Shown piece by piece: positions 39,100-49,205 of a stretch of 64,000 bases of DNA. The notes under the pieces are model-generated. The model did no database searches. It was given only the letters and a program-made list of their open reading frames with translations, and had not been told where the DNA came from. Each line of letters starts with the position of its first letter. Positions within the stretch are counted from its first letter, which is position 1. The translations under genes and the position numbers were made by a program. The stretch comes from Rhodoferax sp. (GTDB lineage Bacteria; Pseudomonadota; Gammaproteobacteria; Burkholderiales; Burkholderiaceae_C): contig PKWM01000023.1 in NCBI GenBank assembly GCA_003133245.1, positions 1 to 64,000 on the forward strand. The letters are read 5' to 3'.

Positions 39100-39801
39100 A
39101 TGAAAATATCACACCACCACCCTGAACGTCACCGCACCGACCGCATTGGCTGGCTGCGCGCCGCCGTGCTCGGCGCCAACGACGGCATCGTCTCGACCGC
39201 CAGTCTGGTGGTCGGCGTTGCGGCTGCCAGTGCCAGCCAAAGCAACATTTTGTTGACCGGCATCGCGGGGCTGGTGGCTGGCGCCATGTCGATGGCGGCG
39301 GGTGAATATGTCTCGGTGCATTCGCAGGCCGATACCGAGGCCGCCGACTTGTCGCGTGAGCGTGCCGAGCTCGAACGCGATCCGGTCGCGGAACGGCGTG
39401 AGCTGGCGGCGATCTATGTGAGCCGCGGGCTGGCGTCCGGTCTGGCGCAGCAGGTGGCCGAGCAATTGATGAATCACGACGCCCTCGGTGCCCATGCGCG
39501 CGACGAGCTCGGCATCTCAGAATCCTTGAGCGCCCGGCCGATTCAAGCCGCCCTGGCGTCGGCCGCCAGCTTCGCAGTCGGTGCCGTGTTGCCGCTGGCC
39601 GTCACAGCATTGGCACCCGAGGCAGGCCTGATTGCCTGGGTGTCGGGCACGTCGTTGGTCTTTTTGGCCGCCTTGGGCGTCGTTGCCGCCCGGGTGGGTG
39701 GTGCTGGTATCCTGTTGGGTGCCTGGCGCGTCACCTTCTGGGGTGCACTGGCGATGGCGATCACCGCCGCTGTGGGCGCACTGTTCGGTGCAGTTGCGTG
39801 A
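39100..39801 (+). CDS. VIT1/CCC1-family iron/manganese transporter
   Basis: 233 residues. N-terminal GWLRAAVLGANDGIVSTASLVVGVAAA is the signature of the family (Asp in the first helix), followed by GAMSMAAGEYVSVHSQADTE; a charged cytoplasmic middle part precedes three C-terminal helices. Probably exports or stores Fe2+ or Mn2+. Stands alone between the ubiD fragment and the convergent cardiolipin synthase gene. Confidence 0.88.
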   Translation: MKISHHHPERHRTDRIGWLRAAVLGANDGIVSTASLVVGVAAASASQSNILLTGIAGLVAGAMSMAAGEYVSVHSQADTEAADLSRERAELERDPVAERRELAAIYVSRGLASGLAQQVAEQLMNHDALGAHARDELGISESLSARPIQAALASAASFAVGAVLPLAVTALAPEAGLIAWVSGTSLVFLAALGVVAARVGGAGILLGAWRVTFWGALAMAITAAVGALFGAVA

Positions 39802-39822
39802 AGCGCCCCTGCGCTGCGGCAG

Positions 39823-41238
39823 TCACAGTTGAAAAGCGACCCATCGAACCAGACCCTCGAGCAACTCGCGGGCCAGTCCGGGTCGCCGCGGCCGGTAGTG
39901 CGTGGCACCGCTGCGCTGCACCTCAATCCAGCGGGCAAAACTTTGCACGACCGACGGATCGTAAAACGCGACCATCAGCTCGTAGTTGAGAAACAGACTT
40001 CTTTCATCCAGATTGGCAGAACCTACCAGGGCCAGGTCATTGTCGATCAGCACCGCCTTGGCGTGAATCATGGCGGGCACCAGCCAGATGGTCGCGCCCG
40101 CCGCCGCGAGCTCCCGCAGCGCGAAGTGGCGCGCTATATCGGCCAGACGATGGTTCGATTGGCGGGGTAACAGCAGGTCCACCGCAACGCCGCGTCGAGC
40201 TGCCAGCGAGAGAGCCATCAGGAGTGTCGGGTCGGGCACGAAGTACGGCGTCACTGCCAGAATGCGCGAGCGTGCCATGAAGCAGCCCGATACCAGCAGC
40301 GTGTAGATAGTGTCTTCCGCCTGGTCGGGGCCGCTGGCGACTAGGCGGGCGCCGACGGCAGCGCTGGCTGGTGCTGGCGCGCCAAGCGGCGGGAGGTGCG
40401 CCGTCACGCCCTGTGTTGCAAAAATCCAGTCTTCTTCAAAGCGCTGCTGCGCCTGTTGCACCAGGGCGCCGCCCAAGTCAAAACTCAGGTCAATCCAAGC
40501 CGCTTTATTTCTCAGGGAGGTCGGGTCGCCTTCGAAATATTCAGCGGCCAGATTGCGGCCGCCGCACCACATCCACGCGCCGTCGGCGATGACCAGCTTG
40601 CGGTGGTTGCGCAGGTTGGTGCGTCCGCGCAAAGCCGACCGCAGGGGCGGCACAAACAAAGCCACCTGCACCCCGGCAGCGCCAAGCCGTTTCAAATTCG
40701 GGTGACCTCCGATATAAAAGCCGATTCCATCAAGCAGCAGACGAATCTGTACCCCGGCCTGTGCCCGCCGTATCAAAAGCATGGCGATTTCATCGCCGAC
40801 CACGTCACGTCCCAAAATGAAACTGCACAGGTCCAGCGTCCGAGTGGCGCGACCTATCATGTTGCGCAAGGATTGCAATGCTTGACCACCGTCCTGGTGA
40901 ATTGTGAGCTGCTCATAAGTGGCGATCTCCGGCAGGCCCATGGCGGCGGCAAGTTGTCCGGACTGCGCTGCCGATTTAGCTGTATCGCGCGCTGCGCGGG
41001 GTAATGTTTTTGCCTTCAAAGTCCGGCCGTAGGCGACAACTTTTCGGCTGCCAAATATCAGGTACAAAGGCAAGGCAACGTAGGGCAGCAATATCAGTGA
41101 GACGACCCAGGCGATGGCCGCCGACGGGTAGCGGCGCTGCCGCCGGGTGTGCGAAGCGGTGGCGTAAATCGCCAGGCCTAGCATCACCACCAGGGCGTGC
41201 AGTGTTGCCAAATGGCGCGTGAAAAGTTCATTCAGCAA
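39823..41238 (-). CDS. cls: Cardiolipin synthase, phospholipase D type
   Basis: 471 residues: two N-terminal membrane helices and a PxxxLPLYLIFG loop, then two HKD motifs (NHRKLVIADGAWMWCGGRNL and IHAKAVLIDNDLALVGSANL). Makes cardiolipin at the inner membrane. The first codon appears to be TTG at 41238; no in-frame ATG precedes the first helix. Confidence 0.88.
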   Translation of the reverse strand: MLNELFTRHLATLHALVVMLGLAIYATASHTRRQRRYPSAAIAWVVSLILLPYVALPLYLIFGSRKVVAYGRTLKAKTLPRAARDTAKSAAQSGQLAAAMGLPEIATYEQLTIHQDGGQALQSLRNMIGRATRTLDLCSFILGRDVVGDEIAMLLIRRAQAGVQIRLLLDGIGFYIGGHPNLKRLGAAGVQVALFVPPLRSALRGRTNLRNHRKLVIADGAWMWCGGRNLAAEYFEGDPTSLRNKAAWIDLSFDLGGALVQQAQQRFEEDWIFATQGVTAHLPPLGAPAPASAAVGARLVASGPDQAEDTIYTLLVSGCFMARSRILAVTPYFVPDPTLLMALSLAARRGVAVDLLLPRQSNHRLADIARHFALRELAAAGATIWLVPAMIHAKAVLIDNDLALVGSANLDERSLFLNYELMVAFYDPSVVQSFARWIEVQRSGATHYRPRRPGLARELLEGLVRWVAFQL

Positions 41239-41379
41239 GTCAGGTCCAAATTGGGATGGCAGATGTTCTCAAGCCTTTTCTGTATCGTACAACGCGGTCA
41301 AAAAAATCTGCGCTGCATCCATGTTCTCCGTTGCAGGCTTGATTGTGCGCCCGGAGGCCAGCTCCATCGGCCAAGCCCG

Positions 41380-41684
41380 TCAAAGAGATTTCGCGGCGCT
41401 TTGGAACAATTTTTCTTCTGGCGCTTTGATCGTTCTGAATCTTCGGTAGAGCGCCAGGTCATACACCAGTTTCAGTCCGCCGCACAAGAAGAAGGAAAGG
41501 CTGAACAAGACGGGGTTGGCCAGAGTGAAACTGCGGCGTCGCCCGCCAGTGTCAACGAGAATAGCAAACCGATTTGCAGGTCAGTGAGCCCGACTTGCGC
41601 CAGATACAGGGCCAGGATGAGAGACAGGAAGCCGTGGCAAAAAAGCCGGACGATACGGGTCGTGAAAAGAATTCTCAAATCCAT
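41380..41684 (-). pseudogene. MFS transporter remnant (internally deleted, frameshifted)
   Basis: From ATG 41684 the frame gives an MFS N-terminus (RIVRLFCHGFLSLILALYLA, then QVGLTDLQIGLLFSLTLAGD). Around 41510 it switches frame to an MFS-like C-terminus (GGLKLVYDLALYRRFRTIKA, ending SAAKSL and TGA at 41380). The middle ten or so helices are missing. Confidence 0.75.
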
Positions 41685-41690
41685 CTGGAT

Positions 41691-41783
41691 TCATTTCCCA
41701 GACACATCCAGTCTGCACCATACATACAGCGCGTCATAGACTTCAAATTGGTGTTGCAGGTTTTCCAGATCATGCGGGAAGCG
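41691..41783 (-). pseudogene. Unidentified C-terminal gene fragment
   Basis: Minus-strand frame RFPHDLENLQHQFEVYDALY continuing VWCRLDVSGK and TGA, ending seven bases before the MFS remnant starts. Its upstream end is joined to a ubiD-like fragment (41790-41822). It looks protein-like but I do not recognise it. The rest of the 41239-41964 gap shows no gene. Confidence 0.35.
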
Positions 41784-41789
41784 CAAACC

Positions 41790-41822
41790 GTAGCCGCGGC
41801 ACAAACAGCTCGTTCAAAGCAA
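41790..41822 (-). pseudogene. Short internal ubiD-like fragment
   Basis: Minus strand reads [11 protein letters not shown], matching [10 protein letters not shown] of intact UbiD (46750-46782); 28 of 33 bases agree. Orientation and order relative to the C-terminal ubiD fragment at 38934-39029 fit one older ubiD copy that was split by the cls/VIT1/MFS segment. Confidence 0.5.
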
Positions 41823-41964
41823 CCACGAAGAAAAATGCTATAGAAAGACCTTACCGGACAAGTTCCAGGAGTGGCAATTGGTAGGCTTGGAGCAAACCCC
41901 GCTGACCAGAGTCGGTGCGATCGCAAGCCTGTTTCATTCATTTGCATGGTGTAGCCCTTGGCTT

Positions 41965-44900
41965 TCAATTGCGGTCTTGTTTGCGTGGACGGTGGGGCGC
42001 CACATAGACCTGCGGCGGAGTCTCGGCTGGAACCACGATCGGCGTTTTCTCAGGCACAGCAACTGGTGTTTCATCTGGTGCGACGAACAAAACAGCGGGC
42101 GGCGTGACCGGCGGCCCGAGGGTCAGCAGTTGGGGTGGGATTTTGATCGATGCGACGACGGGCATCCAGGTCGGCATGACAACCCGCGACTTTACAAGTG
42201 GCCTCTCATGTGACTCGTCCATTGGCGGCGTCACAGGAATGGCAACAACCGGTAGGGGTTCGCCAGGCGGCGTTTCAATCGGCGGTATCTCGGGCACGAC
42301 AACAGGCGGCACTACAACCGGCGGTGGAACCAGCGGGATCACTGTGAATACACCATTGACATAGCCAATGGTGTAGTTGCTGGGCGTAAACGTGCCACCG
42401 GTGGCGTCGCTGGGCGTGATTACATACGGACTGCCCAGTACGGTGGCGGTCGCCACCTGGCCAGAGCTGGTCTCGGTGACGCTGCCTACGGTTTCACCGT
42501 TGACAAGACCTGCTATCGTGAAACCAGCAAGTGTGGCTGTCAGGCCTAAAACTTTTGTGATGTCATTCGCCGTCACCGTCAGCGGAGCCGGCGTCACCGC
42601 CAGCACGCCGTTGACATAGCCAATGACATAGTTGCTGGGCGTGAAGGTGCCCCCGGTGGCGGAGGTGGGCGTGATTACGTACGGACTGCCTGCTACCGGT
42701 GCCGTCGCCACCTGACCGGGGCTGGCCTCGGTGACGCTGCCTACGGTTTCACCGTTGACCAGCGCGGTCGTGGTGAATCCCGTCAATGCCGGTGTCTGGC
42801 CATAGACTTTGGTCACGTCGGAGGCTGTCACCGTCAGCGGAATCGGTGCCACCGTCACCGTGGCCGTGTGCGTGCCGCCAGTGAAGGTGTAGTTCGAGGC
42901 GGTGCCGGTGCCATCGGTCAGACCCAGCGTGTTCAGCGTCACCGCCTGCGACCCGGCCGCAACGCCCGTCAGCGGCACCGTGCCGCTGCCCGAGAGCAGC
43001 AGGTTTTCAGCACCGATGCCGGTGGTGATGGTGCCCGCCGTGCCGAAGGTCGAAGCCGCGAAGTTCAGCGTCGCGTCGTAGGCGCGCGTGCCGCTGAAGC
43101 TCACCGGTGCCGGAGTGATGTTGGCCGTTGCAGTCCCAGCACCAGGAGTAATCCCAAAAGGAGTAAAGAGGGCATAGCTATTAGTAGCGTCAGTAAGGGT
43201 ATAGCTGGTAAAGGTGATTGGCTTGTTCGTTCCTACGTCCCCGGTACCATCGAAAAGGGCGCCAACAGTGGTTAATGATGCGCCGGAAGCGACGCTTGAT
43301 AGATCAGGTTTAAGTGAGTTGACGGTTGCCGTCCTGTCCGTGTTGCCGTTGTAGACTTTGTCGGTTCCCTGCGCGAATACCCACGCTTTCGCATCCACCG
43401 TCACTGCTGTCACTAGCGCCGCAACTTTGTAAGCAGCTATTTCTGTGGCGGTATTGGTGTAACCATCCGGATTGAAGCGAATGGTCGTGGTGATGGAGGC
43501 GCTTACTTTGCCTGGGGCCACGAATCTGACCGTCCCCGCGAGAACGCCGGGACCGGTGCCGTCGCTGTCGGCGTGCAGAAGCACGTTACCACCGGCGGCG
43601 CTGATCGCATCATTGACGAGCACATCATTGTTGGCGCGAAGAATCACGGAATTCGTGGCACCCCCACCGTCGGCGGTGACCGCAACGACACTTACGTTAT
43701 GTCCGGCACTCATGTCGATCACGGCACCAAGACCCGTGGCGGTGACTGCAGCAGTGGCGAGCACATCGTTTCCAGCGGTCATCTCGATCATGGAACCGTT
43801 ATTGCTGAAGACGAGCGCGCCACCTACACCTACGTTCACGTTATTTCCAGCGATCAGCTTGAGCCCGGAACCAATGGCGTTGCCGGTGACTGCGGCATCG
43901 ATGTTCACGTTATTTCCGGCGTTCAATGTGAGGATATGGGTCGGCCATGTCAGCGCGTCGGCTACAGTGATATTACCGGCACCGAGGCCGGCACCTGCCG
44001 TGCTCACTGTTATGTTGGCCCCAATTAAAGCGTTTTGAAGATCGATGATTTGAAGTATCGATGTCGCAGCATTTGCGCCATTGTCTGCAAACGTGTTCGC
44101 TGTGTTTGTGTAAGTAGTGGTAGTAGGGCCAAGACTCTGAATCGTCACATCGGTCGGGTCGAGCAGCCACGTGCCACTCTTGCCGTACGGTGCGTTGGCG
44201 TTAATCTTTATTCCCGCCACATCCAGCCAAAGGCCGGACGTTTCGATCAAGCCGCCGTCGCCGCCCAGTGCGCCGCCGCGCGCCGAAATGCTGCCATAGG
44301 CGCGCGTCGAGTCGTTTGCCCACAGCACGACCTTGCCGCCGCTGCCATTGGTGATAGCGTCAGCAGTGATGGTGGAGTCCGCGCTCATGTAAGTCGCGGC
44401 GGCGTTCTGGATATTGGAGTTCTTGCCTTGGTAGTCGCCGCCGATCAGCACGGTTCCGCCGCCTGCGTCGCCGGAGGCATTGATGTGCCCGCCGAACAGG
44501 CCGACGTGGTGGCCCGTAGCCGTAACGCTGCCGCCGGTCTGCTCCGCGCCGGTGCCAGAAACATCCAGCGTACCGCCCACGTTCAAAGTACCGCTTTGCA
44601 TGTCACCCATCAGCCGGATCGTGCCGTTGCGGTTCTCAATCGTCTGCGCCTGGATAACACCGGTATTGTTCACCGCGCTCTGCAACAGGCTGCCAGCCGC
44701 CTGCGCGGTCAGCAATACTTGTCCACCATCGGCCTGGATCAGGCCACCGTTTTGTACCAGCGCGTTCACTGCGCCCTGGTTTACCGTCACGTTAAGCAGA
44801 CCGTCACCCGCCACGTCGAGCGTGATGGCGTTGCCGGCAGCCAGTGCCACGCTGCCGAGTCTGGCCCGAATCACGCCGTTGTTGGTGACGTTGGCACCCA

Positions 44901-45510
44901 GCAACGCGACATAGCCGCCGTCGGCGTTGATGTTGCCCTGATTGACGACTGCGCCGCTGCCGACACCGGCAAATTTGTAGTTGCCGGCCATGAAGTCACT
45001 GTCGGTGAGGTTCAGGCTGGAGGCCACCAGACCGCCAACATTGACCGAGGCGCCGTTGCCGAACAGGATGCCGTTCGGATTGAGCAAGAACACTTTGCCG
45101 TTGGCGCTCAAGCTGCCCAGAATGCTCGAAGGATCCGAGCCCAGCACCCGGTTGAGTGCGACTGAGTTGCTGTTGGGCTGCATGAACTGGACCGCCTCGC
45201 CCAGGCCGATGTTGAAGCTCTGCCAGTTGATCGCCACACTCTGGCTAGCCTGGGTGATGACCGTGCTGCCTGGTCCATTGGTGATGCTGGCGCTGCCAGC
45301 CGACACGGCGCCGCTGGTGGGCGCGGCGTAGTTGCTGGCACCAAATGCCAGCATCACGGAGACGGCGAGCGCCTTGAGGGCAAAGCAGGAACTAGCACCT
45401 TTGGCGAAACTGCCCGACGAGGTTTTCTTGCCTGCGCTTCTGGCGTTTTCGGGCACCGCTACAAAGGTGCCAGTGCTGTCGTTCAAGATCGATCGGTAGA
45501 TGCTGTTCAT
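41965..45510 (-). CDS. Filamentous-haemagglutinin-like two-partner secretion protein with MBG repeats
   Basis: 1181 residues. Start MNSIYRSILNDSTGTFVAVP is an extended signal peptide region, followed by a normal signal core (ALKALAVSVMLAFGASNYA). Residues about 65-330 form the TPS secretion domain (INWQSFNIGLGEAVQFMQPN, SILGSLSANGKVFLLNPNGI, LFGNGASVNVGGLVASSL). A Gly/Ala/Asn-rich beta-helix middle follows, then MBG-type domains, of which the last two are near-identical tandem copies (TPSNYVIGYVNGVLAV and TPSNYTIGYVNGVFTV), and a Pro/Val-rich tail. Likely surface adhesin; no TpsB transporter gene is in the window. Confidence 0.87.
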   Translation of the reverse strand: MNSIYRSILNDSTGTFVAVPENARSAGKKTSSGSFAKGASSCFALKALAVSVMLAFGASNYAAPTSGAVSAGSASITNGPGSTVITQASQSVAINWQSFNIGLGEAVQFMQPNSNSVALNRVLGSDPSSILGSLSANGKVFLLNPNGILFGNGASVNVGGLVASSLNLTDSDFMAGNYKFAGVGSGAVVNQGNINADGGYVALLGANVTNNGVIRARLGSVALAAGNAITLDVAGDGLLNVTVNQGAVNALVQNGGLIQADGGQVLLTAQAAGSLLQSAVNNTGVIQAQTIENRNGTIRLMGDMQSGTLNVGGTLDVSGTGAEQTGGSVTATGHHVGLFGGHINASGDAGGGTVLIGGDYQGKNSNIQNAAATYMSADSTITADAITNGSGGKVVLWANDSTRAYGSISARGGALGGDGGLIETSGLWLDVAGIKINANAPYGKSGTWLLDPTDVTIQSLGPTTTTYTNTANTFADNGANAATSILQIIDLQNALIGANITVSTAGAGLGAGNITVADALTWPTHILTLNAGNNVNIDAAVTGNAIGSGLKLIAGNNVNVGVGGALVFSNNGSMIEMTAGNDVLATAAVTATGLGAVIDMSAGHNVSVVAVTADGGGATNSVILRANNDVLVNDAISAAGGNVLLHADSDGTGPGVLAGTVRFVAPGKVSASITTTIRFNPDGYTNTATEIAAYKVAALVTAVTVDAKAWVFAQGTDKVYNGNTDRTATVNSLKPDLSSVASGASLTTVGALFDGTGDVGTNKPITFTSYTLTDATNSYALFTPFGITPGAGTATANITPAPVSFSGTRAYDATLNFAASTFGTAGTITTGIGAENLLLSGSGTVPLTGVAAGSQAVTLNTLGLTDGTGTASNYTFTGGTHTATVTVAPIPLTVTASDVTKVYGQTPALTGFTTTALVNGETVGSVTEASPGQVATAPVAGSPYVITPTSATGGTFTPSNYVIGYVNGVLAVTPAPLTVTANDITKVLGLTATLAGFTIAGLVNGETVGSVTETSSGQVATATVLGSPYVITPSDATGGTFTPSNYTIGYVNGVFTVIPLVPPPVVVPPVVVPEIPPIETPPGEPLPVVAIPVTPPMDESHERPLVKSRVVMPTWMPVVASIKIPPQLLTLGPPVTPPAVLFVAPDETPVAVPEKTPIVVPAETPPQVYVAPHRPRKQDRN
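42360..42845 (-). repeat. Two tandem MBG-domain coding repeats
   Basis: Within the haemagglutinin-like gene, two adjacent units of about 240 bases encode PLTVTA(S/N)D(V/I)TKV, LVNGETVGSVTE, GSPYVITP and GGTFTPSNY in the same order. The nucleotide sequences are also close, so the duplication is recent or kept alike by conversion. Such repeats are prone to copy-number change. Confidence 0.85.
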
Positions 45511-46109
45511 GGGATCACTCCGCGAATCCTTAGGCGCTTTCGATGCAAGCTCTCGTGTCGGGACAAACCGCCCAAAGCACTTTACGGCGTGAACCCAGAA
45601 TCGATCTGACGTATCCGGCGGACTGACGTCGCCACCTCTTGCGGCGCCGAAGTTGACATTGCGAGAAATCCCAGTCGCCATACTGATGCAGGCACCGGAT
45701 GTTGTCGGTGCGATAACGCACATAGCGAAGCGTCACGCCGCGCGCATTGTTGTGCTATTAAATAGATAGTTTCTTACCTACTTCCTGCGTGGGCTGGTAG
45801 TCGATTTCGTTGTGATAGTTGCCGGACAGTGAAGCATCGACGGCATAAGCGTGTCATCGCTCAGATTGACTCGGCGATTGCCCGCACACTGGGTTTTCTT
45901 AAACAAGCTGAGAACGCACATGAACACCGATGCACAAACGGGGCCAGCCGTGGACGCCAACCCCGAGCGTGAGCCCACGATCAGTTTTGCGCAGTTCCAT
46001 GACGATGCCAAAGACGGCGTCGTGGCCGTGGACGGCCAATTGGGTAGTGATACAAAGAAGTCGGAGCACGAAACCGTGCCCCGGGCGGCAACAGAGTCCA
46101 CAGTAATAA

Positions 46110-46200
46110 ACACTATCAGGCGCATCTGCCCGCCGCATATTGGGCACAGCAGCGGAAAAACCTCGTAAATGCGAGCGATCAAAACCGCCCAAAGGTAGTG
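46110..46200 (-). pseudogene. IS91-type transposase fragment
   Basis: Minus strand reads HYLWAVLIARIYEVFPLLCP and ICGGQMRLIVFIT, the zinc-ribbon C-terminal stretch of IS91-family (Y2) transposases as I recall it. The frame then runs into unrelated sequence, so only about 30 codons remain. The rest of 45511-46309 holds no gene I can support; a + strand frame near 45920-46168 looks partly protein-like but has no recognisable domain. Confidence 0.7.
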
Positions 46201-46309
46201 GACTTATATTCAGCTTTATGCATTTGCGGTGCTGTCAGAAGGTAGACCACTTACTCCTGAATTAATAGTAGTTTGCGCACATTCCACGGGCATCAAAGCC
46301 CGATTTTCA

Positions 46310-47794
46310 TCACAAACCCAAGCTCTGCCAGACCTGCTCCACTTTGGCCGCGACCTCCGCGCTCATCGTCAATGGTCGCCCCCACTCACGGCTGGTCTCA
46401 CCCGGCCATTTGTTCGTGGCATCAATCCCCATCTTGCTGCCCAGACCGCTTACCGGCGAGGCAAAGTCGAGGTAATCGATCGGCGTGTTGTCGGCCAGCA
46501 GCGCGTCGCGCGTCGGATCGACCCGGGTGGTGATGGCCCAGATCACATCTTTCCAGTCGCGGATGTTGATGTCGTCATCAACCACCACGATGAACTTGGT
46601 GTACATGAACTGGCGCAGAAAACCCCAGATGCCAAACATGACGCGGCGCGCGTGGCCTGGGTAAGCCTTCTTGATGCTGACCACGGCCAGACGATAGCTA
46701 CAACCCTCAGACGGCAAATAAAAATCGGTGATCTCGGGGTATTGACGCTGTAGCAGCGGCACAAACAATTCATTCAAAGCCAGCGCCAGCATGGCGGGCT
46801 CGTCGGGCGGTTTGCCGGTGTAGGTGGAGTGGTAAATGGGCTCGCGCCGCATCGTGATGCGGTCGATGGTGAAAACCGGAAACTCGGCTTGTTCGTTGTA
46901 GTAGCCGGTGTGGTCGCCAAACGGGCCTTCGAGCGCGTGCTCAAAGCCGCTGGCGTGTTTGGCATCGGGATTGATGTGGCCTTCCAAAACAATTTCAGCA
47001 TAAGCGGGCACGCGCAATTCGCTGCCCTGGGCTTTGACCACCTCGGTGCGGCTGCCGCGCAACAGCCCGGCAAACTGGTATTCCGACAAACTGTCGGGCA
47101 CCGGCGTGACGGCACCCAGGATGGTGGCCGGATCGGCGCCGAGGGCCACGCACACCGGGTAGGGCTGGCCGGGGTTGGCGGCACCATGCTCGCGGAAATC
47201 AAGCGCGCCACCGCGCTGCGCCAGCCAGCGCATGATGACCTGGTTGCGGGTCAAGACCTGTTGGCGGTAGATGCCCAGGTTTTGTCGCGTCTTGTTGGGT
47301 CCCTTGGAGATCACCAGGCCCCAGGTGATGAGCGGCGCCACATCGCCCGGCCAGCAGTGCTGCACCGGCAACTTTGCCAGATCGACATCAGCGCCTTCCC
47401 ACACCACTTCCTGGCACGGTGCGCTGCTGAGCTCTTTGGGTGCCATATTCCAGAGCGTTTTGACCATGCTGCTCAGGCCGACCAGTTCCTTGAAACCCTT
47501 GGGCGCTTCGGGTTCCTTCAGGCTGGCGAGCAAATGACCAAACTGGCGCAATTCACTTACATCGTTGACCCCCATGCCCAGAGCGACGCGGCGCGTGCTG
47601 CCAAACAAGTTGCCCAGCACCGGCATGCTGTGGCCCGTGGGATGCTCGAACAGCAAAGCCGGACCACCAGCGCGCAAGGCGCGGTCGCACAGGGCGGTCA
47701 TTTCCAGATCAGGCGAAACCTCAGCCTGGACACGCTTCAATTCGCCCAATTGCTCCAGTTGGGCGATGAAGCCTCTCAGATCACGGTGGGCCAT
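46310..47794 (-). CDS. ubiD: 4-hydroxy-3-polyprenylbenzoate decarboxylase
   Basis: 494-residue prenylated-FMN-dependent decarboxylase of ubiquinone synthesis. Start [21 protein letters not shown] (first 20 residues typical); the cofactor region [20 protein letters not shown], then [11 protein letters not shown] and the catalytic Glu-Arg-Glu neighbourhood are visible. Located immediately downstream of ubiT, with ubiT's stop at 47800. The UbiX flavin prenyltransferase is not in the window. Confidence 0.95.
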   Translation of the reverse strand: MAHRDLRGFIAQLEQLGELKRVQAEVSPDLEMTALCDRALRAGGPALLFEHPTGHSMPVLGNLFGSTRRVALGMGVNDVSELRQFGHLLASLKEPEAPKGFKELVGLSSMVKTLWNMAPKELSSAPCQEVVWEGADVDLAKLPVQHCWPGDVAPLITWGLVISKGPNKTRQNLGIYRQQVLTRNQVIMRWLAQRGGALDFREHGAANPGQPYPVCVALGADPATILGAVTPVPDSLSEYQFAGLLRGSRTEVVKAQGSELRVPAYAEIVLEGHINPDAKHASGFEHALEGPFGDHTGYYNEQAEFPVFTIDRITMRREPIYHSTYTGKPPDEPAMLALALNELFVPLLQRQYPEITDFYLPSEGCSYRLAVVSIKKAYPGHARRVMFGIWGFLRQFMYTKFIVVVDDDINIRDWKDVIWAITTRVDPTRDALLADNTPIDYLDFASPVSGLGSKMGIDATNKWPGETSREWGRPLTMSAEVAAKVEQVWQSLGL

Positions 47795-47799
47795 GATGC

Positions 47800-48297
47800 T
47801 CAACGCGGTGAGCGCCCTGCCCCGAAACGCTGGCGCAGGCGCGCCAACACCTGCGCGGGCTTGAACTGCTCCAGGTTGAACACCGGCAGTTCAATCGCAT
47901 CGAGCGTGTTCTTGACCAACAAGCCCAGCTCGGTGTCGCCCTCCATCGCCAGGCGACGGCTGAAAAACAAAGTGTCAGGATCTTCCTGGCGGCGTGCCAA
48001 CAACAAAAAGTCGTGCGCGCTGGCACTGATGGTGAGGTCGGCCGCAGCCTTGTTTTGGCAGGCGGAAAAGCGGCCATTCAGCCATTCAAAGTCAAAAGTC
48101 CATTGGGTGTCGGTGACGCACAGGCGCAATTTTTTGCCCATCAGCATTTGCGTCACATCCGCTGCCAAATGCCGGGTCAATGCCAAATTCAAACCGGTCA
48201 CCAACATAAGCGAGCCCGGATAGGCGGGCAGATGCGACAAAAGTTGGCCAACCGGTTTGGGGAGCAAATACGGCGTAGCGTGCATGGTGGTTTTCAT
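47800..48297 (-). CDS. ubiT: UbiT, SCP2-domain ubiquinone biosynthesis accessory protein
   Basis: 165-residue SCP2 sterol-carrier-like protein that binds the hydrophobic quinone precursors in the O2-independent pathway. Start [23 protein letters not shown]2 core [17 protein letters not shown] and [20 protein letters not shown]. Its start codon overlaps the ubiV stop by one base (TAATG). Confidence 0.9.
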   Translation of the reverse strand: MKTTMHATPYLLPKPVGQLLSHLPAYPGSLMLVTGLNLALTRHLAADVTQMLMGKKLRLCVTDTQWTFDFEWLNGRFSACQNKAAADLTISASAHDFLLLARRQEDPDTLFFSRRLAMEGDTELGLLVKNTLDAIELPVFNLEQFKPAQVLARLRQRFGAGRSPR

Positions 48298-49205
48298 TAA
48301 TCTATTTGTTCACTCGTCATTGCGACTTGCTCCAACCCGGGCTTGCCGTACCAGTAGCCGTTGCAAGCCGCCGCGGGCATCAAGTCCGGCAGCGTTTGCA
48401 TGGCATCCGTGGCGGTGGTTTTCTGGCTCAGAACCGCATGGAACAACTGAACGATCTCAGGAGTGTGCTGCGACTGCGGGCTGATACGCAGCACATTGAC
48501 GCCCATGTCATGCATGGCACCGAGTTCCGGCAGGAGGTTATAGACCCGCGCCGATTGAGTTTGCGTGCCGTTGAGCACCAGAAACTCTTCGCTTTCACGC
48601 GTTCGTAACAGCAAGCCGTCGGCGTAGTCGATGCAACTGAACTGGCAGTCATCTTTGGGCAGATTGCGGTAACGCGCGGTAAAGCAGCGCGCCGAATAAG
48701 CCAGCGGCATGCGGCCATAGGCAAACACCTCGGTTTGCACGCCCGCCGGGCGGCCCGCTTGCAGCAAGGCCAGATCGTCACGCCCCATCTCCAGCGGCAT
48801 GACCCAGCGTTTGACACCCAAGGCTGCCATCCATTGCAGTGTGGGAGCGTTGTAAATATTGAGATGTGGCCCGGCCACAAAAGGCACTTTGCCCCCCAGA
48901 CAATGCACCGCGCCCATGTCATTGGCTTCGACCATAAAGTCGCCGTTGGCAGCAATTTTGTGCAACACCGTCACATCGGCACCCGATTCAATCAACACCT
49001 GCGTCGAGAGCACCACTTCCTTGCCCGCCTCGCGCAAGACGGCAGCAATAGCGAGCCAATCGGCCAGGCGCAATTCATGGCGGCGCGAGCACACGGTCTC
49101 GCCGAGATAAACAATATCGACCGGAGACTGCGCGATCGAATCGTAAAAAGCCAGCACTTCGGCGCGCGGCCAGTAATACAGCAAAGGACCGAGCGAGAGT
49201 TTCAT
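48297..49205 (-). CDS. ubiV: UbiV, U32-family O2-independent ubiquinone hydroxylase subunit
   Basis: 302-residue U32 protein with the Cys set for a [4Fe-4S] cluster (VCSRRHELR early; [18 protein letters not shown] in the middle). Works with UbiU to hydroxylate the ring without oxygen. Start [20 protein letters not shown] at 49205 overlaps the ubiU stop (ATGA); the longer frame is shadow. Confidence 0.92.
   Translation of the reverse strand: MKLSLGPLLYYWPRAEVLAFYDSIAQSPVDIVYLGETVCSRRHELRLADWLAIAAVLREAGKEVVLSTQVLIESGADVTVLHKIAANGDFMVEANDMGAVHCLGGKVPFVAGPHLNIYNAPTLQWMAALGVKRWVMPLEMGRDDLALLQAGRPAGVQTEVFAYGRMPLAYSARCFTARYRNLPKDDCQFSCIDYADGLLLRTRESEEFLVLNGTQTQSARVYNLLPELGAMHDMGVNVLRISPQSQHTPEIVQLFHAVLSQKTTATDAMQTLPDLMPAAACNGYWYGKPGLEQVAMTSEQID

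Noticed and set aside
41675-41968. 97-codon minus-strand frame MKAKGYTMQMNETGLRSHRL
   Set aside because: Runs across fragments that are better explained by other frames (ubiD-like and an unknown C-terminus).
42360-42845. Tandem repeats as a possible CRISPR or satellite array
   Set aside because: The repeats are in frame inside a coding gene and encode MBG domains; unit length and lack of spacers exclude CRISPR.
44035-45165. 376-codon frame opposite the haemagglutinin-like gene
   Set aside because: Shadow of the repetitive GC-rich coding strand; no ribosome site and biased composition.
45851-46168. 105-codon + strand frame (MNTDAQTGPAVDANPEREPT) between the haemagglutinin gene and ubiD
   Set aside because: Partly protein-like, but it ends inside the IS91 transposase remnant on the other strand and shows no domain or ribosome site.
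46829-48223. 464-codon + strand frame opposite ubiD and ubiT
   Set aside because: Antisense to conserved genes; composition typical of a shadow frame.
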